A stretch of DNA of 64,000 nucleotides from Candidatus Gastranaerophilales bacterium. Its GTDB lineage: Bacteria; Cyanobacteriota; Vampirovibrionia; Gastranaerophilales; Gastranaerophilaceae. The stretch is from positions 30,314 to 94,313 of the forward strand of contig CALUQX010000006.1 in assembly GCA_944323045.1 (NCBI GenBank). The letters run 5' to 3'. The notes beneath the pieces were generated by a model. It made no database searches, was not told where the DNA came from, and was given only the letters and a program-made list of their open reading frames with translations. The position numbers and the translations under genes were made by a program. How positions within the stretch are numbered: position 1 is the first letter of the stretch; each line of letters opens with the position of its first letter. Positions 57,366 to 64,000 of the stretch are shown piece by piece.

Positions 57366-57955
57366 CGCGAATACAAATCTTCTTTTGTCAAAGCTTTGAA
57401 TTCACATTTGTAATTTTTTAAATACTCAATAGCCTCAAAAGGCGTACCGGCTACAAAAAACAGCCCTTTTGCATCAACTTTTGCAAAATTCTGGAGACAT
57501 ATATCTTCAAAGAATTTTAGCAGATTATCATAGAAACCATTTGTGTTAAGAATAACAATAGCCTTATTGTTATAGCCTAACTGTTTTTGCACAATCATTT
57601 CGGACAATTCTTCCAGCGTACCGAATCCACCGGCAAGAGCAACAACCGCATCAGACAACTCGTCCATTTTTGCTTTGCGTGTTCTCATACATGGGGTAAC
57701 TGTAAGTTCCACACATTCATCTGTGGATACACCCATATTATACAGTCTTTCCGGCATTACTCCGTAAAGTTTACCGCCATTTGCTTTTACCTGAGAGGCA
57801 CAAGCCCACATCATTCCCAGCGAACTTCCGCCATAAACCATTGACATTCCATTAAGCGCGAGAAGTCTGCCAAATTCTGCCGCATCATCATAATAAGCTT
57901 TATCAAGAAAATCACAGGAAGAGGCAAACACGCAAACCGATTTAATATTACTCAT
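57362..57955 (-). CDS. LOG family protein (nucleotide 5'-monophosphate phosphoribohydrolase-like)
   Basis: 197 residues. The family motif PGGxGTxxE reads AGGFGTLEEL near residue 107, with the preceding MRTRKAKMDEL (Arg/Lys contact the nucleotide). GGSSLGMMWA near residue 42 is the N-terminal loop. LOG enzymes cleave NMPs (cytokinin ribotides in plants); the bacterial role is often nucleotide salvage. The ATG overlaps the end of the upstream gene by 8 bp. First Pro of the motif is Ala, usually tolerated. Confidence 0.88.
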   Translation of the reverse strand: MSNIKSVCVFASSCDFLDKAYYDDAAEFGRLLALNGMSMVYGGSSLGMMWACASQVKANGGKLYGVMPERLYNMGVSTDECVELTVTPCMRTRKAKMDELSDAVVALAGGFGTLEELSEMIVQKQLGYNNKAIVILNTNGFYDNLLKFFEDICLQNFAKVDAKGLFFVAGTPFEAIEYLKNYKCEFKALTKEDLYSR

Positions 57956-58589
57956 CAAAGCCACCGCCAATCTTGTAGTAATATGAACAGCCTATTCCAG
58001 TACCTTCCGGAGAACAATCCTGACGGAGGTCGTCCATACTCATATCAGCTCCAAATGGTTCAATTTTGCCGCCTTCAAAAATATTTATGCCGAAAATATC
58101 TTTTCCCCACTTGTTCGGTGGTAATAAGCCGTTTATATCAAACATCATTATAAACATCGGCTTGTCTAATCCGGTATTATTCAAATCTTTTATACCAACA
58201 ATGAGTTTTTTCTCTGCAAAATAAAAATCGTCAAAGTAATATGTCTGCCCAGAATAAACTTTTGCATTATTCATATAGCGCGGCTTGTAACGTCTTGGCG
58301 GCTTAATATCTGTATTAACTCTCAAATATGGCTTTACAAGTGCAAGCAGAATCTGTTCCTTTTCTGCGGAAGTTTTGGCATCAGTAAAACTTTTTATTAT
58401 ATCGTCAGATATGTGAGTATTTATTACAGAGAACATATAATCTGTTCTGTTATAACGCTCATTCCAGCGCGAAATAAACATTGCCTGCGTCTTATTCTGT
58501 ATAGAAACAGGCATCACAAGCATAATTACTGCAAATAATATCAGTAATGTTATTGAATATTCAACCTGCCAAAATTTTTTCTTTGCCAT
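57948..58589 (-). CDS. Membrane-anchored pseudopilin-like protein of unknown function
   Basis: 213 residues: basic N-terminus, one membrane helix (YSITLLILFAVIMLVMPVSI, residues 11-30), then a soluble domain. It has no FTLAE signal. The C-terminal part (DINGLLPPNKWGKDIFGINI, SPEGTGIGCSYYY) resembles the end of pilin-like proteins in this lineage. Lies in a run of same-strand genes with the PHP gene (2-bp gap) and LOG. Confidence 0.6.
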   Translation of the reverse strand: MAKKKFWQVEYSITLLILFAVIMLVMPVSIQNKTQAMFISRWNERYNRTDYMFSVINTHISDDIIKSFTDAKTSAEKEQILLALVKPYLRVNTDIKPPRRYKPRYMNNAKVYSGQTYYFDDFYFAEKKLIVGIKDLNNTGLDKPMFIMMFDINGLLPPNKWGKDIFGINIFEGGKIEPFGADMSMDDLRQDCSPEGTGIGCSYYYKIGGGFDE

Positions 58590-58591
58590 AA

Positions 58592-59446
58592 CTACGCCAT
58601 ATCTATTAATTTCTTTTCTCTTATTAACTGGTCATAAACCCATTCAGGAACGAAGTTTTTGCCCAGAATAATCTGCCCGTTCATAATATTAGGTGCGTGG
58701 AAATCAGACCCGCCTGTCACAATAAGCCCGAGTCTTTCTGCCATTGATGAAAAATATTCCACACATGCCGGAGAATGCTTTCTGTGATATGCCTCAATGC
58801 CTCGTAAACCGTAATTCATCAGGTCTTTAATTAATTCTTCAGCAATATCAATATCATGCGGGTGAGCAATTACAGGGACACCGCCGGCTTCATAAATAAC
58901 CTCAACAGCGTCGTGCGGAGAAACTGTTTTTCTCGGCACATAAACAGGTGAATCGTCGTGTATGTATTTTGCATATGCTTCTATAACACTGCCTGTCCCG
59001 CCGGCATTTGTAATTGCTTTTGCTATATGCGGACGTCCGATACTGCCGCCTTCTGCAACCTGTTTTTTGATATCTTCAAATTTTAGTTTTATACCTTCTT
59101 TTTTGGCAAGCAGCGCAATAATCTCTTTTGTCTGCTTAATTCTTGCCTGCTGTTGGGTCTTTAGCAATTCTTTAAAATCATTATCGTCTGTATTCATAAA
59201 GTAGCCAAGAATATGGACTTCATAATTCTTATACAGAGTGTTGACCTCAATTCCTTGAATAACTTCTATTTTATCGTCCAGATTGTTTTTTTTCATATAA
59301 TCTCTGGCAACCTGATATGACAGAATATTATCATGATCAGTTAGAGCAATAGCTTGCAGACCAACATCAATTGCCGTATCTACAATCTTTTCCGGCGAAA
59401 ATACACCGTCTGAATACAAAGTATGGATATGTAAATCAGTCTTCAT
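58592..59446 (-). CDS. PHP domain phosphoesterase (RNase AM/YciV-like)
   Basis: 284 residues. The PHP metal-binding motifs are DLHIHTLYSDGVFSP at the N-terminus, TDHDNI near residue 38, GIEVNT near 66, a long inserted domain, VIAHPHD near 195 and GGSDFHAPN near 247. Relatives are 3',5'-nucleotide bisphosphate phosphatases or 5'-3' exoribonucleases. Location in an operon with ymdB-like and rny genes supports RNA metabolism. Overlaps the upstream gene by 4 bp (ATGA). Confidence 0.9.
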   Translation of the reverse strand: MKTDLHIHTLYSDGVFSPEKIVDTAIDVGLQAIALTDHDNILSYQVARDYMKKNNLDDKIEVIQGIEVNTLYKNYEVHILGYFMNTDDNDFKELLKTQQQARIKQTKEIIALLAKKEGIKLKFEDIKKQVAEGGSIGRPHIAKAITNAGGTGSVIEAYAKYIHDDSPVYVPRKTVSPHDAVEVIYEAGGVPVIAHPHDIDIAEELIKDLMNYGLRGIEAYHRKHSPACVEYFSSMAERLGLIVTGGSDFHAPNIMNGQIILGKNFVPEWVYDQLIREKKLIDMA

Positions 59447-60288
59447 GTCCTTTCTTCCTTTTCATTTTTATCTATACAACAAAAAATTCTTTTAATAACG
59501 ACAGCACGACCATCAGAAGGAGTAATCTCAACTTCTACAGCGTTCAACTGTAACTTGCTGCTGTCAGCTACATCATATCGTTCAGGTACACAGGTTGTAA
59601 AACGGGACAAAGAAGTGCTATAGTCCATACCTATTACACTGTCAAATGCACCGCAAAATCCTACATCCGTAATGTATCCCATTCCATTAATAATTTGTTC
59701 ATCGGCAGTCTGCACATGAGTGTGAGTACCGAAAAATGCACTTACCCCGTGTTCTGCACAGTATTTTGCAAAACAAATTTTTTCTGCTGTTGCTTCGGCA
59801 TGGAAATCTACTATAACAATCGGAGTAATTTCCTTTAAGCGTTTTATTTCATCAATCACAACACTCCACGGTGAATCCACAGGCGCCATAAACACACGCC
59901 CGAGCGCATTTATCACAGCTATTTTAAGCCCGTTGAATTCAAAAATACGACTCCCTGCCCCGTGAGTATTCGCAGGATAATTAATTGGTCTTACGAGTTT
60001 ATCAGCAGAATCAATGTAGGTAAAAATTTCTTTTTTATCCCAGATATGGTTGCCGGAGGTCATACAGTCTATTCCATACTCGGATATTTCATTGTAATTT
60101 TTTGTGGTTAATCCAAATCCGTGAGATGCATTTTCAACATTAGCAATGCAAAAAGTATTTTCGATATCTAAATGGCAGTCAGGCAAGAATGCAATAGGTT
60201 CAGCCAGAAAATCACGCACAAGATAGCGTCCCGGTTTTCCAACCAAATCTCCAAAAAATAATATTTTTAAATTTTCATCACCTGACAT
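59443..60288 (-). CDS. ymdB: YmdB-type metallophosphoesterase (TIGR00282 family)
   Basis: 281 residues. Motifs: FFGDLVGKPGR near residues 11-21, TSGNHIWDKKE near 78, VDFHAEATAEK near 160, and GTHTHVQTADE near 190, giving the di-metal site. YmdB enzymes hydrolyse 2',3'-cAMP/other cyclic nucleotides and affect biofilm and RNase Y-related RNA control in Bacillus. Next to rny, as in many bacteria, 52 bp away. Confidence 0.93.
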   Translation of the reverse strand: MSGDENLKILFFGDLVGKPGRYLVRDFLAEPIAFLPDCHLDIENTFCIANVENASHGFGLTTKNYNEISEYGIDCMTSGNHIWDKKEIFTYIDSADKLVRPINYPANTHGAGSRIFEFNGLKIAVINALGRVFMAPVDSPWSVVIDEIKRLKEITPIVIVDFHAEATAEKICFAKYCAEHGVSAFFGTHTHVQTADEQIINGMGYITDVGFCGAFDSVIGMDYSTSLSRFTTCVPERYDVADSSKLQLNAVEVEITPSDGRAVVIKRIFCCIDKNEKEERT

Positions 60289-60340
60289 ATTTATATTCCT
60301 TTTAGTAAAATGTGAGCAGTAAGAATACTGCCCACATAAT

Positions 60341-61861
60341 CTATTTTGCTATTTCAGTAGTTCTGAATTCTCTAACAACAGTTACTCTGATTTGTCCCGG
60401 ATAATCCAGTTCGTCTTCAATACGTTTTGCTATATCTCTGGCAAGTTTTTGAGAAGCAAGGTCGTCAAATTTTTCAGATTCTACGATGATTCGAACCTCA
60501 CGACCCGCCTGAACAGCGAACGATTGTTTTATACCGTCATAACTGTTTACTATTTCTTCAATTTTTTGAAGACGTTTGATGTAAATTTCAAGCGTATCAC
60601 GTCTTGCGCCCGGTCTGCCTGCAGAAATAGCATCTGCAACTTTCACAAGAACAGCCTCAATAGTATTAGCAACAACATCATCGTGATGTGCTTCTATCGC
60701 GTGAATAACTTCAGGACGTTCGCCATAACGGGCTGCAAGTTCAACACCCAATTGAATATGCGTACCTTCCTGAGTCTGGTCTACTGCTTTACCTATATCA
60801 TGCAAAAGCCCTGCACGCTTTGCAACCGCAACATTAGCACCAAGCTCAGCGGCAAGCATGCCTGCAATATGTCCTACTTCAAGCGAGTGCTTCAAAACAT
60901 TTTGTCCGTAACTTGTTCTGTAATACAGGCGTCCGAGAGTTTTAACAAGTTCTTTATTAAGTCCCATAACTCCCATATCTACAGCGGCGTTTTCACCCTC
61001 TTCCCATATTTTTCTGTCAATTTCTTCGCGTGCTTTTTCAACCATTTCTTCAATACGAACAGGGTGAATACGACCGTCTACGATTAATTTTTCAAGTGCC
61101 AGTTTTGCAATTTCGCGTCTTACCGGATCAAAACTTGATAATACAACAGCTTCAGGCGTATCATCAATAATTAAATCAACACCTGTAAGCGTTTCTAATG
61201 CACGGATATTACGACCTTCACGCCCGATTATGCGCCCTTTCATTTCGTCATTCGGCAGTGCGACAACTGAAACTGTTGTTTCTACAACCTGTTCAATCAT
61301 GCATCTTTGCATTGTCGTTGAAAGTATTTCTTTTGATTTTTCAAGGGCTGCTTCTTTTATTTTTTGTTCATTCTCTTTGATAAGCTGCATTTGTTCCTGA
61401 GCAAGATCATGTTTTAATTGGTCTAAAAGCATTGTTTTTGCTTCTTCAGCGGACATGCCGGAAATTCTTTCGAGTTCTGTTGTCTGTTTTTGAACAATTT
61501 CAGCGAGATAATCTTCTTTTTCAAGAAGTTCATCGAGTTTGCGCTGAACCTGCAAATCTTTATCAGTATATTCCTGAATTTTATCTTCAAGCATATCTTC
61601 GCGTTTGGCGAGTTTTTGTTCCTGTCTTGCAAGTTCCTGTCTGCGTTCTCTTTCTTCTTCGTTTAACTTTTCTCTGTCCTGCTGCAACTCTTCTATTGCT
61701 CTGATTTTTGCTTCCTTTAAAAGGATTTTTTCTTTCTCTTCTAAAGCTAAACGGTCTTTTTCTGTGTCAGTTAACACACTTTTCATTTTGGATTGCTGGA
61801 CATACAGCATTGCGACTAAGGCTATTACCACAATAATCGCGACAATTAATAAATAGTCCAT
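60341..61861 (-). CDS. rny: Ribonuclease Y
   Basis: 506 residues: an N-terminal membrane anchor ([18 protein letters not shown]), a coiled coil near residues 28-200, a KH domain ([17 protein letters not shown]) and an HD domain ([30 protein letters not shown]). Endoribonuclease that starts mRNA decay at the inner membrane. A leader of 272 bp (61862-62133), with divergent pepA promoter, precedes it. It heads the rny-ymdB-PHP operon. Confidence 0.97.
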   Translation of the reverse strand: MDYLLIVAIIVVIALVAMLYVQQSKMKSVLTDTEKDRLALEEKEKILLKEAKIRAIEELQQDREKLNEEERERRQELARQEQKLAKREDMLEDKIQEYTDKDLQVQRKLDELLEKEDYLAEIVQKQTTELERISGMSAEEAKTMLLDQLKHDLAQEQMQLIKENEQKIKEAALEKSKEILSTTMQRCMIEQVVETTVSVVALPNDEMKGRIIGREGRNIRALETLTGVDLIIDDTPEAVVLSSFDPVRREIAKLALEKLIVDGRIHPVRIEEMVEKAREEIDRKIWEEGENAAVDMGVMGLNKELVKTLGRLYYRTSYGQNVLKHSLEVGHIAGMLAAELGANVAVAKRAGLLHDIGKAVDQTQEGTHIQLGVELAARYGERPEVIHAIEAHHDDVVANTIEAVLVKVADAISAGRPGARRDTLEIYIKRLQKIEEIVNSYDGIKQSFAVQAGREVRIIVESEKFDDLASQKLARDIAKRIEDELDYPGQIRVTVVREFRTTEIAK

Positions 61862-62133
61862 AAAGTTTTTTACCTTATCCTTTTCTATTTTTTAATAATA
61901 TATACAATAGCCCGATACATATAGCCTATCGAGTTCTCCTATTTAAAGTATTATTCAAATATTTGATTTATTGCATATATAATCCAAAAATATTTACCTA
62001 CTACATTTGTCAATATCATAACATGCAAATAACATTTTGTATAGTAGCATTTAAAATTTTGATACATAAAAATTACAATTTACAACTTCAAGAAAAAGTG
62101 CTATAATAATTCCGTGAAAAAAGGAGAGAGACA

Positions 62134-63528
62134 ATGGAAATTAAAGTTTCACAAGAGGTAAAGGACATTAAAACAGAAGTTCTTGTAATCGGACAATTTG
62201 AAGGCGAAAAAACTTCACAAGAACTTGCAAATACTTATGCAGTGGAAAAAGATGGATTTGAAGGAAAATTCGGTACAACATATCTTTTACACACATTTGG
62301 CAAAATCCCTGCTGATAAAATTTTAATAGTAGGGTTAGGTAAAAAAGAAGAAGTTGACGCAAATAAAATTCGTGAAGCTGTTGCAAAAGCAGTCAAAAAA
62401 TTAAAACAAATCAAAGCGAAAAAAGCATGTTTTGATTTTGATATCAATTGTGACTACGGCAAATCTGCCGCTATCGGTGCATTAATTGCAGATTATGCTT
62501 TTGACAAATATAAATCAGAAAAAGCTGAACATCTTGACGAAATTACATTCGCAAGATTTTCACAAAAAGATGTTGATGAAGGTATAATTTTCGGTGAAGC
62601 CATGAAATTTGCGAGAGATCTTGCTAATGAACCGGCACAATTTGCAACACCTTCTAAACTTGCGGATATTGCACAACATTTAGACGGTATAACAACCAAA
62701 GTTTACGACAGGGATGCTATTGAAAGAATGGGTATGGGGGCTTACTTAGCAGTTGCGCAGGGCAGTGTACAGCCGCCTAAATTCATCCATATGAAATATA
62801 CCGGTAAAAATCCTAAAAAGAAAATAGCAATTATAGGAAAGGGCATTTGTTTTGACTCCGGCGGACTTGATATCAAACCACCTTCATCAATGCTAACCAT
62901 GAAAGATGACATGTCAGGTGCGGCATGTGTTTTAGCGGTAATGCAAGCATTAAATAAATTACAGCCGGATGCAGAAGTTCACGGTATTATAGCTGCCTGT
63001 GAAAACATGCCATCAGGAAGTTCATACAAACCAGGTGATATACTCACAGCGAAAAACGGCAAAACAATTGAAGTAGACAATACTGATGCAGAAGGTCGTT
63101 TGACACTTGCTGATGCATTATGTTTTGCATGCGAATTAGGAATTGACGAAGTCATTGATATAGCAACTCTTACAGGCGCATGTATGGTTGCACTCGGAAC
63201 TGTCGCCTCAGGTATAATGGGCAACAACGAAGATATGATATCACGTTTGATTGAAACCGGAAAAGATTCAGGTGAAACATTCTGGCAGCTGCCTATGTTC
63301 AAGGAATACAAAGACAGCCTTAAATCTGATATTGCTGATATGAAAAACACAGGATCCAGATACGGCGGAGCATCAGCCGCAGGTGTGTTTTTGCAGGAAT
63401 TTGTAAAAGATGTCAAGTGGGCACATATTGATATTGCCGGAACAGCATATCTTGAAAAACCGCAAAAGGAACTCATTGCAGGAGCAACCGGTGTCGGCGT
63501 CAGAACTCTGCTGAATTATGTAAAATAA
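62134..63528 (+). CDS. pepA: Leucyl (cytosol) aminopeptidase
   Basis: 464 residues, M17 family. Catalytic domain: GKGICFDSGGLDIKPPSSM near residue 233, KDDMSGAA near 255, and the signature NTDAEGRLTLADALCFA near residue 328 that supplies zinc ligands and the catalytic Arg. N-terminal macro-like domain is slightly short. AAGGAGAGAG lies upstream. Hexameric in relatives; the E. coli homologue also binds DNA at recombination sites, but nothing here shows that role. Confidence 0.96.
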   Translation: MEIKVSQEVKDIKTEVLVIGQFEGEKTSQELANTYAVEKDGFEGKFGTTYLLHTFGKIPADKILIVGLGKKEEVDANKIREAVAKAVKKLKQIKAKKACFDFDINCDYGKSAAIGALIADYAFDKYKSEKAEHLDEITFARFSQKDVDEGIIFGEAMKFARDLANEPAQFATPSKLADIAQHLDGITTKVYDRDAIERMGMGAYLAVAQGSVQPPKFIHMKYTGKNPKKKIAIIGKGICFDSGGLDIKPPSSMLTMKDDMSGAACVLAVMQALNKLQPDAEVHGIIAACENMPSGSSYKPGDILTAKNGKTIEVDNTDAEGRLTLADALCFACELGIDEVIDIATLTGACMVALGTVASGIMGNNEDMISRLIETGKDSGETFWQLPMFKEYKDSLKSDIADMKNTGSRYGGASAAGVFLQEFVKDVKWAHIDIAGTAYLEKPQKELIAGATGVGVRTLLNYVK

Positions 63529-63604
63529 GGATTATTCAGTGACCTGTGAACCGTGAACAGTGAACGGTTGTTGCATTGGGTGATTAAGTGATTAAGTGAC
63601 TAGC

Positions 63605-63707
63605 GAATTTGCGCACGGACGGAGTGAAACGAGTCCGGATAGCGAACGGAACGAGCCGACTGGAGCAGAGCTCCTTAGGCGAGTCTCCGTGAGCGTGGAG
63701 CAAATTC
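63605..63707 (+). repeat. Structured ~104-nt repeat, copy 5
   Basis: Outer stem GAATTTGC / GCAAATTC; arm AC-GA-GCC / GGC-GA-GT (TT/AA in copies 1, 2 and 4); variable hairpin GGAGC-aga-GCTCC; CTCC / GGAG arm. Confidence 0.75.
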
Positions 63708-63969
63708 AAGACAGGTGATTAGGTGATTAAGCGGGTTGCATGAATCAGGCAACGCCAGCTTTTTCCTCGCCCCTTGAGGGGCGGACAAGTCCGCTTTTAC
63801 ACTCTGTGGGACTGCTAAAGAAGTGCAGGCAATGTCATAACTTGGTGAGGGGTCAAAAAAATGCGTACAAAGAGAGTCGTAGGGTGCCGTCGTTTCGACG
63901 AACAGGTTCTCTGTGAATTGTGGCCGGTGAACAGTGAACGGTTGTTACAAAAGTGATTAAGTGACTAGC

Positions 63970-64000
63970 GAATTTGCGCACGGACGGAGTGAAACGAGTC
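63970..64000 (+). repeat. Structured repeat, copy 6 (cut by window end)
   Basis: GAATTTGCGCACGGACGGAG and the following 11 bases equal the start of copy 5. Confidence 0.8.

Larger units (their letters stand above)
63539..64000. repeat. Repeat-dense block E (composite, runs off window)
   Basis: From 63539 to 63902 it matches the reverse complement of block D: TGAACCGTGAACAGTGAACG, GTGATTAAGTGATTAAGTGA, structured repeat copy 5, CGCCCCTTGAGGGGCG and GCGGACAAGTCCGC palindromes, then a REP-like copy (63879-63902). A second round begins at about 63924 and is cut by the window edge. No gene is present. Confidence 0.85.

Noticed and set aside
1..64000. A DGR reverse transcriptase, Avd gene or AAC-rich template repeat within the window
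   Set aside because: No frame carries an RT palm motif and no second AAC-rich match to the variable tails was seen; if present, they lie elsewhere.
1..64000. tRNA genes
   Set aside because: Intergenic regions were scanned by eye for T-loop sequences (GTTCRANNC) with pairing arms; none was convincing.

Overview
The window looks like part of a chromosome from a non-photosynthetic relative of the cyanobacteria, most likely the gut-associated Gastranaerophilales (Vampirovibrionia/'Melainabacteria'). The assignment rests on several things seen together: AT-rich DNA with standard code-11 genes; lipid A synthesis (lpxK) and an MCE/Mla protein, which imply a Gram-negative envelope; a fermentative trimeric [FeFe]-hydrogenase (hydC-hydB-hydA); a cyanobacterial/plastid-type DSHCT helicase; many type IV pilin-like proteins with an AFTLAEVLITL signal; and several small proteins with an N-terminal NFG/FQAK-type motif. 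No lineage marker such as 16S rRNA is present, so this is an inference. I found no tRNA, rRNA, CRISPR array or complete transposon other than a RAYT gene.

Layout. 0-12.7 kb: patatin phospholipase (cut by the left edge), a GT-C-like membrane protein, a HEAT-like protein, a secreted-type coiled-coil protein, an Orn/Lys/Arg decarboxylase, a PilZ protein, pilin cassette 1 with its XRE regulator, phosphomannomutase, an orphan sugar ABC permease and thiC. 12.7-21.6 kb: two flavoprotein oxidoreductases, a RAYT transposase with REP palindromes, pilin cassette 2, an MnmD-like methyltransferase carrying a repeat-derived insert, a GIY-YIG gene between inverted repeats, a toxin-like micro-ORF and thrB. 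21.6-33.8 kb: AI-2E exporter family, B12/radical SAM protein, leuD, rpsL-rpsG, pilin cassette 3, a cluster-less Hcp-like protein with a glutaredoxin, and wecB. 33.8-41.1 kb: repeat-dense DNA with two lectin-tailed pilins and a large helicase. 41.1-49.5 kb: MCE protein, lpxK, nth and the hydrogenase operon. 49.5-64 kb: a third lectin-tailed pilin, serS, hupB, a GT2 glycosyltransferase, apt, a broken pilin cassette, LOG, the rny-ymdB-PHP RNA turnover operon, pepA, and a second copy of the composite repeat.

The most notable pattern is a recurring two-gene cassette: a pilin-like gene divergently paired with a small XRE-type regulator, seen six times (one broken). Three of the lectin-tailed pilins have a GC-rich 3' tract. 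In two of them this tract differs almost only at the first two bases of NNC codons, which is the signature expected of diversity-generating retroelement (DGR) variable regions. Two of the three are followed by a GAGGC-aga-GCCTC hairpin. No reverse transcriptase or template repeat is in the window, so any such element would act in trans.

The second notable pattern is a roughly 104-nt interspersed repeat with five full copies. Its stems change sequence between copies while keeping base-pairing, which points to a conserved RNA or cruciform structure. Three of the four intergenic blocks that hold full copies lie just 3' of a lectin-tailed pilin. The intergenic DNA also contains short tandem repeats (GTGATTAA, TGAACAG/TGAACGG and GGCACTAA units) reminiscent of cyanobacterial STRR sequences, REP-like GTGCGTCG palindromes, and GCGAGCGAA inverted repeats.
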